Source: Patescibacteria group bacterium
GTDB taxonomy: Bacteria; Patescibacteriota; Microgenomatia; UBA1406; GWC2-37-13
NCBI GenBank assembly: GCA_026004435.1
Contig: BPJD01000002.1
Span: 62,001-126,000 of the forward strand
Direction: 5' to 3'
Length of the DNA stretch: 64,000 bases
How positions within the stretch are numbered: the first letter of the stretch is position 1; each line of letters begins with the position of its first letter. Both the position numbers and the translations under genes were made by a program. Positions 53,078-60,102 of the stretch are shown here, in pieces. The notes beneath the pieces were generated by a model. It had not been told where the DNA came from. It made no database searches and was given only the letters and a program-made list of their open reading frames with translations.

Positions 53078-53983
53078 ATGAGATTCAAAGAAATTGTTAT
53101 CTCAGAATTGGTTTACTGGCAGTTTTATAACTATTTTCCTACGACAGTAGAGTTGTGGTTGGTTTTACCCTTTAAGGTAGATTATTCTAAGTTCCTGTCT
53201 AAGATTAGGCAGATAAATGGTATTTCTTTGGTAAATGATGCTGGTGAGTTTAGAGTTGTGCTTAATAAATATAAAAAGACATTTTTTCAGTTCTTAAAAA
53301 AACAGAGAATCTTTAAGTTAAAAACAAGCCAGTTGAGGTTAAAGTATTTTTTAATTTTAGCTCAAAGGTTAGGCTTTGTTTCTTTAATTGGTCTTTCTGG
53401 ATCATTAGCTTATGGCATAGCTAAAGAATCTGATGATTTTGATCTGTTTATCATAACTAAGGAGAATAGATTATGGCTTTCTAGGTTTTTATTAAATGTA
53501 TTTGCTTTTATGTTATGCCTTAAAAGAAAGAGAAAAGTAAAACTGGCAAAAGATAAAGTTTGTCTAAATCTTTTTTTTGATCTTAAGTCTTTAGGTATTG
53601 CCAAGTCTAAGCAAACTGAGTTTGTGGCAAGGGAGATTATTAATCTAAAGGTTTTATATGACGAAAACAAGACTTGGTTTAAGTTTGTACAAAATAACAA
53701 ATGGGTTTTTAGCTACTTTCCTAATTTTAAGACTTGGTTTTATAGCGCTTGGCATAAAAAATATAATGAAAATAAAAAAAGAGAACAAGGAATGGTTTTT
53801 AAATTAATTTTTGATTATCTAAATTTAATTTTAGGCAAAGTTCAATTGCTAAAAATTAAGTTAAATAAATTAAATAAAGAAAGAATTCTTAAGTATCAGC
53901 TTTGGTTTCATCCTGATGATTTTGAGACAAAGTATATTAGTTTAAGAAATAGAGCTTTAAGGCTTTCTAAAGATTCTTATTAG
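53078..53983 (+). CDS. Nucleotidyltransferase-fold protein of unknown specificity
   Basis: 301 residues. The motif SLIGLSGSLAYGIAKESDDFDLFIIT (about residues 103-128) has the G-S and D-x-D pattern of the DNA polymerase beta nucleotidyltransferase superfamily, and CLNLFFDL may supply the third carboxylate. A basic region and C-terminal helices follow. The start is immediately after the TagA-type gene stop, indicating translational coupling. Overlaps the convergent gene by 4 bases. Role in glycan modification is a guess; such proteins could adenylylate or uridylylate an acceptor. Confidence 0.6.
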   Translation: MRFKEIVISELVYWQFYNYFPTTVELWLVLPFKVDYSKFLSKIRQINGISLVNDAGEFRVVLNKYKKTFFQFLKKQRIFKLKTSQLRLKYFLILAQRLGFVSLIGLSGSLAYGIAKESDDFDLFIITKENRLWLSRFLLNVFAFMLCLKRKRKVKLAKDKVCLNLFFDLKSLGIAKSKQTEFVAREIINLKVLYDENKTWFKFVQNNKWVFSYFPNFKTWFYSAWHKKYNENKKREQGMVFKLIFDYLNLILGKVQLLKIKLNKLNKERILKYQLWFHPDDFETKYISLRNRALRLSKDSY

Positions 53984-54435
53984 AGTTTGTAGTTGTTAGA
54001 TATGATCGTTTTTGTTATAAAAAGCAAGATTAAAAAGATGGTACTACCGAATAAACAAGGTGATAAGAAAGGTGTTTTTATAAAACTGCTTCCACAAGAA
54101 TTATAGTTGTTTTTTGTATAAAAAGTTATGAACTCTAGTAAAACATTGCTCCAGCCAAACACATTGGCACCAATTAAACTTAAGTAAAAGTATCTGAGTT
54201 GTTTGAGTTTGTTTTTGCTTCTTTTAATGTGATTAAACCAAATTAAAAAAAATATGAATCCTAAAAGACCTAAAAAACAAGGAGTTAATATGGGATTATT
54301 AATAATAACACCCTTTAATTTCAGTATTGTTTTTTCATTTTTGTAAAAAAACAGCAAGTCGTTTAAGAATGTACTGCCTGCTATTGTAATGCCTAATATT
54401 AGCAAGATTTGAATTAGTTTTGATTTGTTTTTCAT
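53980..54435 (-). CDS. Small four-helix membrane protein
   Basis: 151 residues with four hydrophobic helices (about 8-28, 50-68, 83-103, 125-145) and a repeated CFLGLLGF / CLFGSTIF motif in the second and last helices. Two cysteines occur in the extracellular loop NSCGSSFIKTPFLSPC. The two halves look similar (ILTPCFLG and FLSPCLFG), suggesting an internal duplication. No family recognised. Confidence 0.55.
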   Translation of the reverse strand: MKNKSKLIQILLILGITIAGSTFLNDLLFFYKNEKTILKLKGVIINNPILTPCFLGLLGFIFFLIWFNHIKRSKNKLKQLRYFYLSLIGANVFGWSNVLLEFITFYTKNNYNSCGSSFIKTPFLSPCLFGSTIFLILLFITKTIISNNYKL

Positions 54436-54557
54436 ATAGTGTGTTTATTAACTTTGTAAGTTAAAAAGTAATTAAGAGACTGTCTTTGTAAATTATAGCA
54501 TTAAGATATAAAAGCTGTTAAAAAGTTTTTGATAGAAAAGTGGCAGATAGGATTTTA

Positions 54558-55145
54558 TTAACGGGCTTGGCGGCAAATTCTATTTCGTCGCAACCGCTTC
54601 GATAAAAGCCGATTTATATTTGTGATAAACTTTAGTTTTTCTGTCATGTATTCTTTTGTAAAGAAATGCTGGACATGGCCCTTTTTATACATATTTTCAC
54701 CAACTTTTTTACCTTTACCAAAAAGTGCATCATCAGTAGATTTACATTTTACAAAAATCAAACCGCCCTTCTTCAAAACTTTATACAAGTTGTCGAAAAT
54801 CTTGCTTGTGGTTTTATCATCAAAATAATGCAAACTTAAGTGGGCATAAATTACAACAAAAGAATTTTCTGGAAAATTGATATTTCGAATGTCTTTCAGA
54901 ATACAATTTATTCTATTTTTTATTCTATTTTGTCGAGTTTTTAATTTTTCGATTCCGCTTTTTGAAAAATCAACTGCCGTTACCTTTAATCCTTTATTGG
55001 CAAAATAAATTGAATCCCTTCCGTCTCCGCAACCCAAATCTAATAAAGACCGACAATTCTTAGCTTTAATCAACTTGAACCCACACTTAGCAAACTCTTT
55101 TTTCAACTGGCGGTGTGTATTTGAAAAAATCCGAACCGATTTCAT
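54558..55145 (-). CDS. SAM-dependent methyltransferase with chimeric, probably truncated N-terminus
   Basis: 195 residues from the ATG at 55145; the longer frame to 55229 reads only through repeat DNA. The Rossmann core LLDLGCGDGRDSIYFANKGLKVTAVDFSKSGIEKL is intact, as are DIRNINFPENSFVVIYAHLSLHYF and the GGLIFVKCKS strand; it belongs to the TehB/Methyltransf_25 class. Residues 1 to about 13 (MKSVRIFSNTHRQ) are encoded by the left arm of the 116-bp inverted repeat, so element insertion seems to have replaced the native 5' end. The last residues are also read from a repeated GGCTTGGCGG sequence. Function is uncertain and may be lost. Confidence 0.6.
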   Translation of the reverse strand: MKSVRIFSNTHRQLKKEFAKCGFKLIKAKNCRSLLDLGCGDGRDSIYFANKGLKVTAVDFSKSGIEKLKTRQNRIKNRINCILKDIRNINFPENSFVVIYAHLSLHYFDDKTTSKIFDNLYKVLKKGGLIFVKCKSTDDALFGKGKKVGENMYKKGHVQHFFTKEYMTEKLKFITNINRLLSKRLRRNRICRQAR

Positions 55146-55219
55146 TAACGGGCTCGGCGGGCGGAATTCCCCCCGAACCCCCTTTCCGCCCGCCTCGCCC
55201 AAAAGCGGAAGCGAAAAGG
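55104..55219. repeat. 116-bp inverted repeat, left arm
   Basis: Matches the reverse complement of 57977-58092 with only two mismatches seen (AAAAGCGG against TGAAGCGG). It contains the hairpin GGGCGGAA/TTCCGCCC and at its outer edge CAACTGGCGG, the candidate recombination core. The two arms enclose the complete restriction-modification gene set. Confidence 0.9.
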
Positions 55220-55290
55220 ACGATTTCAAGTTTTTCTAATCCGCCTTTGGCGGATTGCTCGACTCTGCCGAGCTTGGCGGCAAATTATTT

Positions 55291-55707
55291 TTAATTTTTA
55301 CGCTTTCCCGAAAGAAAAGCAACTATTTTATCAATCGCCTTATCTGGCTTTTTTAGTAATTCATGCTCCCAAACCCTTAAAATTTTCCAACCCTTACTTT
55401 TTAATTCTTTTCTATAAAGTTTATCTCTTTCAATATTTCTCTCAATTTTAGCTAACCAATATTTTCGAGAGAGGCGTTGTTTTAATTTTGAAAATCGATA
55501 TCCGTGCCAAAAATCTCCATCAATAAAAATTGCTTTTCTTTTGCTTGGCAACGCTATATCTGGATTTCCAATTGCTTTTTTATAATGTTTTTGGAAATAG
55601 ACCTTCCTTTTTTTTAACTCTCTAAAAACCAGTCTTTCTACTTTAGTATTTTGTGAGCGGATTTTTGACATAATCTCGCCCCGCTTCTTTTTTGTGAATT
55701 TGTCCAT
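55291..55707 (-). CDS. vsr: Very-short-patch repair endonuclease Vsr
   Basis: 138 residues. Features of the Vsr family: RGEIMSKIRSQNTKVERLVFRELKKR at the N-terminus, catalytic region GNPDIALPSKRKAIFIDGDFWHGY (Asp in PDIAL, His in FWHG), and WLAKIERNIERDKLYRKELKSKGWKILRVWEHEL. It nicks beside T:G mismatches made when 5-methylcytosine deaminates in the methylase's target. It overlaps the methylase gene by 65 bases in another frame. Last gene of the restriction operon. Confidence 0.95.
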   Translation of the reverse strand: MDKFTKKKRGEIMSKIRSQNTKVERLVFRELKKRKVYFQKHYKKAIGNPDIALPSKRKAIFIDGDFWHGYRFSKLKQRLSRKYWLAKIERNIERDKLYRKELKSKGWKILRVWEHELLKKPDKAIDKIVAFLSGKRKN

Positions 55708-56728
55708 ACAAAGAATCCTGTTTTATAGTATTCAAAAATTCTTGCAAATCATATTTGATCTTTACTGCAAGGTGGCGTGCAAACTCAACAGGTACAGCAT
55801 TGCCGACCATTTTATAGCCATCAGCAACATTTTCGTATTTGAATATAAAATCATCTGGGAATGTTTGTATTCTAGCACATTCCCGCACAGAAAGACGGCG
55901 ATATAAATGTTCTTTTCCGGGAACAAAAATCCTTTTATTTTGCTCAATAAACTTCATCTTGGGGGCTTGCGGGTGTATTGGGGCATGCCTTCCGCCAGCT
56001 TGAATTGTAAAAGAAGGTTCATCCCAAGAACGAACCCTGTTTCTTGACATATAGATAGTAGAAAAACCTCCGTTCATATATTCGTGATTGGGGGCATTTA
56101 AATCCTTGCTTGGATTTGCTCTGTTATAAGATTTTGCTGGTTTAGCTGGCTTATCTTTCCATAAATCCCAAATAGCATCTTTAAGTACTGGGCGTTTTGG
56201 GGACTTAGGAGGAAATTGGAAAATTTTTCCTAATTTTTTATGATACCCAACAATAATCACTCTTCTTCTATCTTGAGGAACATCATAATCGTGGGCGTTT
56301 AACAAGGCGTAATTAACATTGTAATTTAGGCTTTTAAATTGACTCAAAATTTCTTGGAATGCTTCCCTATGACGGGGCAAAAGCATTCCCGACACATTCT
56401 CGGCAAGAAAAAATAGGGGCTTTTTGTCTTTCAAAACTCTTATATATTCATAAAAAAGTTGTCCGCGCCTATCTTTTATTCCTCGTCCGGCCCCGGCCTC
56501 GCTCCAACTTTGGCAAGGTGGTCCACCGATAATTCCAACCCCATCCGGTATTTCAGATGAAGGAATATCAACAATGCTCCTTTTATCTAATTTTACTTTT
56601 GGAAAATTGTGCTCAAATGTTGACCAAATTGTTCTGTCAAATTCATTTGCCCAAATAATCTCAAAGCCGGCTTTTTCAAAACCCAAGTCTAAACCTCCTG
56701 CGCCTGTAAATAAAGATACTAATTTCAT
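55643..56728 (-). CDS. DNA (cytosine-5-)-methyltransferase of the restriction system
   Basis: 361 residues with the ordered C5-MTase motifs. I: LVSLFTGAGGLDLGFEKAG. IV: GGPPCQSWSEAG with catalytic Cys72. VI: FLAENVSGML. VIII: QDRRRVIIVGY. X: MVGNAVPVEFA near the end. The target-recognition region lies at about residues 180-290. Given the NgoPII-type endonuclease next to it, the predicted target is GGCC. Starts 1 base after the endonuclease stop. The product would protect host DNA and create the lesions that Vsr repairs. Confidence 0.96.
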   Translation of the reverse strand: MKLVSLFTGAGGLDLGFEKAGFEIIWANEFDRTIWSTFEHNFPKVKLDKRSIVDIPSSEIPDGVGIIGGPPCQSWSEAGAGRGIKDRRGQLFYEYIRVLKDKKPLFFLAENVSGMLLPRHREAFQEILSQFKSLNYNVNYALLNAHDYDVPQDRRRVIIVGYHKKLGKIFQFPPKSPKRPVLKDAIWDLWKDKPAKPAKSYNRANPSKDLNAPNHEYMNGGFSTIYMSRNRVRSWDEPSFTIQAGGRHAPIHPQAPKMKFIEQNKRIFVPGKEHLYRRLSVRECARIQTFPDDFIFKYENVADGYKMVGNAVPVEFARHLAVKIKYDLQEFLNTIKQDSLYGQIHKKEAGRDYVKNPLTKY

Positions 56729-56729
56729 A

Positions 56730-57605
56730 TTATTTACTGAATTTAATAAGCTTTGCGTCTAATAGTTTTGCGGGATTATTTGGCGACTTAATTTTTATGT
56801 CGTTTATTGCAAAATTAAAATTTGAAATGTTTTCAAGTTGTTTTCTGTCTTTCTCAGGGAACAAATCATATTTGTCTTTTCTCATCAATGCAAATAAATG
56901 AAACTTTTCTTTGTCCTCTATTTTGCAAAAGTCCTTATATACAATTAGCGGGTTTTGGATTTGCCACATCCCTCTAATTCTTAACTCCGTAATTCCTAAC
57001 GGGTCGACTCTTTTAACCTTTCCGATCTCAACTGTTTCCCCTTTTTCCAAACCAAGAGAATCTATAACAGAATCGACTTCTTTCTTGATTGGCTCGTGAA
57101 CTTTATCATATACGCTATGATCTGCCGCATAGCATGTTCCCTGTATAAAAAATAAATATTTTATTTTTCCGCCCCTAACGTGCCCGATTACATAAAATAG
57201 GTCTTTTGCTTCCCATTTATTTGCCTCGCAATTTCTACAAGCATTAGTTATCCTTTTATCGCTAGATAACAATCGATCTTTTGGTGGAGAACTATTTAAT
57301 GCTAAAGAAGAAGTTGGACTTTCAATCTTTTTTATTTCAAAAGCATCGCCATTTTTAATAATCATGTCTGGCGGATTGTTCTGATTTCCTAGATACGAAA
57401 ATACTTTTGAATAAGAATACTCTTTTTTAGTGTGTGGCAGGTTTAAAGAATTCGCGATAGCGTCTTTTATATAAAACTCCAGCTGTTCGCCAACTGCGTT
57501 TATTCTTATGAGATAAGTGGACGCATAATTTTTCAAGTCAAATGAGCCAAACGATATGATGTTGGCAATTGCAGTCAAAATATTATTAGTAATTTTTAGA
57601 TTCAT
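56730..57605 (-). CDS. Type II restriction endonuclease, NgoPII family (predicted GGCC)
   Basis: 291 residues. The PD-(D/E)xK nuclease core is FSYLGNQNNPPDMIIKNGDAFEIKKIES, with Asp80, Glu90 and Lys92. Family landmarks include LALNSSPPKDRLLSSDKRITNACRNCE and DPLGITELRIRGMWQIQNP near residues 212-230. Both match what I know of NgoPII-type enzymes, which cut GGCC. All catalytic residues are in place, so the enzyme is probably active. Second gene in the C-R-M-V operon, 4 bases after the controller gene. Confidence 0.9.
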   Translation of the reverse strand: MNLKITNNILTAIANIISFGSFDLKNYASTYLIRINAVGEQLEFYIKDAIANSLNLPHTKKEYSYSKVFSYLGNQNNPPDMIIKNGDAFEIKKIESPTSSLALNSSPPKDRLLSSDKRITNACRNCEANKWEAKDLFYVIGHVRGGKIKYLFFIQGTCYAADHSVYDKVHEPIKKEVDSVIDSLGLEKGETVEIGKVKRVDPLGITELRIRGMWQIQNPLIVYKDFCKIEDKEKFHLFALMRKDKYDLFPEKDRKQLENISNFNFAINDIKIKSPNNPAKLLDAKLIKFSK

Positions 57606-57609
57606 AATT

Positions 57610-57816
57610 TTATTTTATTAACTCCTCAATATTTACTCTTAATGCTTTCGCAATTTTCGCCATTACTAAAACCGATGGCTTCTTTATTACTCCACTTTCA
57701 ATTTTTGTCAGGGTAGTGTATTTGACGCCGGATTTTTTAGCAAAATCTTCCTGCGACAAGCCTTGCTTTGTACGGTATTTTTTTATGTTTTCTCCAATGT
57801 TATTTTCTCTTGCCAT
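57610..57816 (-). CDS. XRE-family controller protein of the restriction system
   Basis: 68 residues from the ATG at 57816 (MARENNIGENIKKYRTKQGLSQEDFAKKSGVKYTT). The longer frame to 57858 would overlap the operator. One helix-turn-helix spans residues about 20-41 (LSQEDFAKKSGVKYTTLTKIES). The size and position match C proteins that delay restriction enzyme expression until DNA is methylated. The operator candidate at 57841-57860 lies just upstream. Confidence 0.88.
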   Translation of the reverse strand: MARENNIGENIKKYRTKQGLSQEDFAKKSGVKYTTLTKIESGVIKKPSVLVMAKIAKALRVNIEELIK

Positions 57817-57840
57817 ATTTTCAATAATTTGATAGTATGT

Positions 57841-57860
57841 TATTGTTAGTATTAACAATA
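57841..57860. promoter_or_regulatory. Palindromic operator of the restriction operon (C-box candidate)
   Basis: TATTGTTAGTATTAACAATA is a perfect 8+4+8 palindrome. TTGTTA within it can act as -35 for the leftward operon, with TACTAT (plus 57832-57837) as -10. On the other side TATAAT (57872-57877) could serve rightward transcription. Confidence 0.65.
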
Positions 57861-57976
57861 CCTGCTTTCAATATAATGATAACAAATAAAAGTAAAACAA
57901 TCAAGAAAAAGAAAAGCCCGCTTCTGGCCAAAATAAAGTTCGAGCCGACATTTTTTTCAGGTTCTTTGGCGGTTTG

Positions 57977-58092
57977 CCTTTTCGCTTCCGCTTCAGGGCG
58001 AGGCGGGCGGAAAGGGGGTTCGGGGGGAATTCCGCCCGCCGAGCCCGTTAATGAAATCGGTTCGGATTTTTTCAAATACACACCGCCAGTTG
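57977..58092. repeat. 116-bp inverted repeat, right arm
   Basis: Reverse complement of 55104-55219. It overlaps by 10 bp (CCGCCAGTTG, 58083-58092) with the 87-bp repeat arm that follows. This arm lies within the MITE-like unit. Confidence 0.9.
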
Positions 58093-58169
58093 GTAAATCC
58101 CCTTGCTGGCTCGCCCTCTGCGAGGGCTCGCCAGCCGATTTTAGGCGCAAAATTGAATTTTTTGTCTTT
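58083..58169. repeat. 87-bp inverted repeat, left arm
   Basis: Perfect reverse complement of 59585-59671. It contains the strong hairpin GCTGGCTCGCCCTC-TGC-GAGGGCTCGCCAGC (58105-58135) and starts with the core CCGCCAGTTGG. Recombinase gene 58223-59722 lies between the two arms. Confidence 0.9.
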
Positions 58170-58222
58170 GTTTTGCAAAGCAAAACGCCAGAAGCGGGCT
58201 TTTCTAAATTAAATTTAGAATT

Positions 58223-59722
58223 ATGAAATACTTTATCTATTGCAGAAAATCAACAGATAGTGAGGAAAGGCAAGTTTTAAGTATTGAAGCTCAGCTTGCT
58301 GAGCTAAAAGAATTTGCCGCCAAAGAAAAACTTGAAATCGTCGCCTCGCTTTGCGAGGCGCAAACCGCCAAAGAACCTGGCCGAAAGATTTTCGGAGAAA
58401 TGTTAGACCGGATTTGTGCTGGCGAAGCCAGCGGAATTTTAGCTTGGCATCCCGATAGGTTAGCTCGTAATTCCATAGACGGCGGAAAAATAATTTACTT
58501 GCTGGACACAGGAAAACTGCTTGATTTGAAATTCCCTACTTTTTGGTTTGAGAATACGCCACAGGGAAAATTTATGCTTTCAATCGCTTTCGGACAGAGC
58601 AAGTACTATGTTGACAATCTTTCAGAAAACATCAAAAGGGGACACCGCCAAAAACTGCGAAAAGGAATTTGGCCCAGCTTCGCGCCGCTTGGCTATCTCA
58701 ATAATCACAGAACAAAAGAAATTGATCTAGACAAAGAAAAAGCGCCATTTATCAGAAAAGCGTTTGAACTTTACGCTACCGGCGACTACACGCTAAAAGC
58801 CATAAAGCAGTTTTTGGCTGACAGCGGGATAAAAAGCTACCGCAACAAACCTCTTTCCGTTTCCTGTGTCCAGCGAATGCTTAAAAATCATTTCTACTAC
58901 GGCGTTTTCAAATTCAACGGCGAAATTTATCAAGGAACACACGAGCCAATTATTTCCAAGAAACTTTTTGATTCTGTTCAACAAGCGATGAATAATAGAG
59001 GCAAGAAAAAAAGGAAAAGAAAGCATGAATTTGCTTTTTCTGGATTTATGCGTTGCGGGAACTGCGGCTGTGTGATAACCGCCGAAAAACAAAAAGGACA
59101 TAACTATTACCGATGCACCAAGAAAAAGCAAAAATGCGAGGAAAAGTATTTAAGGGAAGAAAACCTTGTTGAACAGATGAGAAATTTTATTCAAAAAGTT
59201 TCTTTGCCTGACGACTGGGCAGAAAATATGCTTGCCGAGTTAGACAAAGAAAAAGAGCAAGCTAAAAAAGAAAGCGAGCTAGTTGTTCAAAATCTCCGCC
59301 AGCAAAAAGCCGAAGTTGAGCAGAAAATTGAAAAACTATTAGACCTTTACATTGCCGGCGGCGCTTTAACACTTGAGGAATATCAAGCCAAAAAACAAAA
59401 ACTGCTCAACGAGAAACTGGATATTGAGCAGAAAATAAAAGATTTTGAACAATCGGGAAATAATTGGCTCGAACCGATGAAGAAAATGATTTTTGAAGCA
59501 AAACAAGCCAAAATTCTATTGTCGCAGGGCGACAATTATCAAATCCGGGAATTTCTAAAAAATGTCGGCTCGAACTTTATTTTGAAAGACAAAAAATTCA
59601 ATTTTGCGCCTAAAATCGGCTGGCGAGCCCTCGCAGAGGGCGAGCCAGCAAGGGGATTTACCAACTGGCGGAGGAGGTGGGATTCGAACCCACGCCTCGG
59701 AATTTACCCGAGAACGGTTTAG
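58223..59722 (+). CDS. Large serine recombinase (site-specific integrase)
   Basis: 499 residues. Resolvase domain with catalytic Ser10 in YCRKST, then AWHPDRLARNSIDGGKI and the Recombinase domain around residues 150-250. A zinc ribbon (MRCGNCGCV...YYRCTKKKQKC) lies near residues 275-305, then a long coiled coil (about 330-430). The natural family end is around KNVGSNFIL; the rest (RRRWDSNPRLGIYPRTV) reads through the inverted repeat into the antisense of tRNA-Ser(GCT), so the C-terminus is chimeric. Codon use and GC are unlike the neighbours. Probably moves the island into or out of the tRNA 3' end. Confidence 0.92.
   Translation: MKYFIYCRKSTDSEERQVLSIEAQLAELKEFAAKEKLEIVASLCEAQTAKEPGRKIFGEMLDRICAGEASGILAWHPDRLARNSIDGGKIIYLLDTGKLLDLKFPTFWFENTPQGKFMLSIAFGQSKYYVDNLSENIKRGHRQKLRKGIWPSFAPLGYLNNHRTKEIDLDKEKAPFIRKAFELYATGDYTLKAIKQFLADSGIKSYRNKPLSVSCVQRMLKNHFYYGVFKFNGEIYQGTHEPIISKKLFDSVQQAMNNRGKKKRKRKHEFAFSGFMRCGNCGCVITAEKQKGHNYYRCTKKKQKCEEKYLREENLVEQMRNFIQKVSLPDDWAENMLAELDKEKEQAKKESELVVQNLRQQKAEVEQKIEKLLDLYIAGGALTLEEYQAKKQKLLNEKLDIEQKIKDFEQSGNNWLEPMKKMIFEAKQAKILLSQGDNYQIREFLKNVGSNFILKDKKFNFAPKIGWRALAEGEPARGFTNWRRRWDSNPRLGIYPRTV
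59585..59671. repeat. 87-bp inverted repeat, right arm
   Basis: Second arm, inverted relative to 58083-58169. Its last bases overlap the 3' end of the tRNA-Ser gene, where the discriminator and CCA are encoded. Confidence 0.9.
59661..59671 (-). other. Candidate attachment-site core at the tRNA-Ser 3' end
   Basis: CCGCCAGTTGG (minus strand) combines the last tRNA bases CC, discriminator G, CCA and then GTTGG. The same core occurs at 58083-58093 (opposite orientation) and, 10 of 11 bases, at 55104-55113 (same orientation). This fits an attachment core left by site-specific integration at the tRNA end. Confidence 0.6.
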
Positions 59723-59757
59723 CAAACCGTCGCCTTTGACCACTCGGCCACTCCTCC
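59666..59757 (-). tRNA. tRNA-Ser (GCT)
   Basis: Minus-strand class II tRNA: acceptor GGAGGAG/CTCCTCC, anticodon loop TTGCTAA (anticodon GCT, codons AGC/AGU), a long variable arm (TCTCGGGTAAATTCCGAGG) and T arm GTGGG-TTCGAAT-CCCAC. Discriminator G at 59669. It carries a full CCA at 59668-59666, unlike the other five tRNAs here. The recombinase gene overlaps its 3' half on the opposite strand. Confidence 0.96.
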
Positions 59758-59843
59758 TATTGCATATTTTATATTATTTTAATCTAATTTGGAAATTAAG
59801 ATAGCAATATTTTATAATATACTTGTCTAGTATAGTAGTTTTT

Positions 59844-59917
59844 GTCCCTATAGTTCAACTGGATAGAACATCAGGTTGCGGACCTGAAGGTTGGAGGTTC
59901 AAATCCTCCTAGGGACG
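59844..59917 (+). tRNA. tRNA-Arg (GCG)
   Basis: Acceptor GTCCCTA/TAGGGAC, D stem GTTC/GAAC, anticodon stem TCAGG/CCTGA with loop TTGCGGA (anticodon GCG, codons CGC/CGU), T arm GGAGG-TTCAAAT-CCTCC. Discriminator G followed by CA. Most bacteria use ACG (inosine) for this box. Confidence 0.93.
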
Positions 59918-59925
59918 CAGTTTAA

Positions 59926-59998
59926 GGGCGCGTGGCGTAACTGGTAGCGCAGCGGTCTCCAAAACCGCAGGTTGCAGGTTCGAGTCCTGCCGCGCCTG
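59926..59998 (+). tRNA. tRNA-Trp (CCA)
   Basis: Acceptor GGGCGCG/CGCGCCT (first pair G-U), D stem GCGT/GCGC, anticodon stem GCGGT/ACCGC with loop CTCCAAA (anticodon CCA), T arm GCAGG-TTCGAGT-CCTGC. Discriminator G then CA. Trp is decoded as UGG, in keeping with the standard code. Confidence 0.95.
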
Positions 59999-60006
59999 CA
60001 GAAACA

Positions 60007-60097
60007 GGAAGGATGCCGGAGTGGACGAACGGGCTCGCCTGGAGAGCGAGTTTCCGAAATAAAATTCGGAACGGGGGTTCGAATCCCCCTCCTTCCG
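60007..60097 (+). tRNA. tRNA-Ser (GGA)
   Basis: Class II cloverleaf: acceptor GGAAGGA/TCCTTCC, anticodon stem CTCGC/GCGAG with loop CTGGAGA (anticodon GGA, codons UCC/UCU). Variable arm TTTCCGAAATAAAATTCGGAAC, T arm GGGGG-TTCGAAT-CCCCC. Discriminator G then CA. Confidence 0.95.
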
Positions 60098-60102
60098 CAC
60101 AA

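Larger units (their letters stand above)
57910..58205. mobile_element. MITE-like 296-bp unit with 19-bp terminal inverted repeats
   Basis: AGAAAAGCCCGCTTCTGGC (57910-57928) is perfectly repeated inverted at 58187-58205. Inside, read leftward, are: a copy of 59585-59671 (58169 to 58083), the right arm of the 116-bp repeat (58092 to 57977), a 19-bp copy of the recombinase start region (57976-57958 = 58361-58379, coding QTAKEP) and a 27-bp copy of its end (57956-57930 = 59557-59583, coding KNVGSN). The last two are adjacent, so this is an internally deleted recombinase in reverse orientation. Recombinase start codon is 17 bp downstream. No target duplication was identified. Confidence 0.75.

Noticed and set aside
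57821-58226. Small proteins of 120 and 129 residues on both strands
   Set aside because: Both frames cross inverted repeats and the MITE-like unit. The recognisable bits (KNVGSN, QTAKEP) are recombinase fragments, not independent genes.
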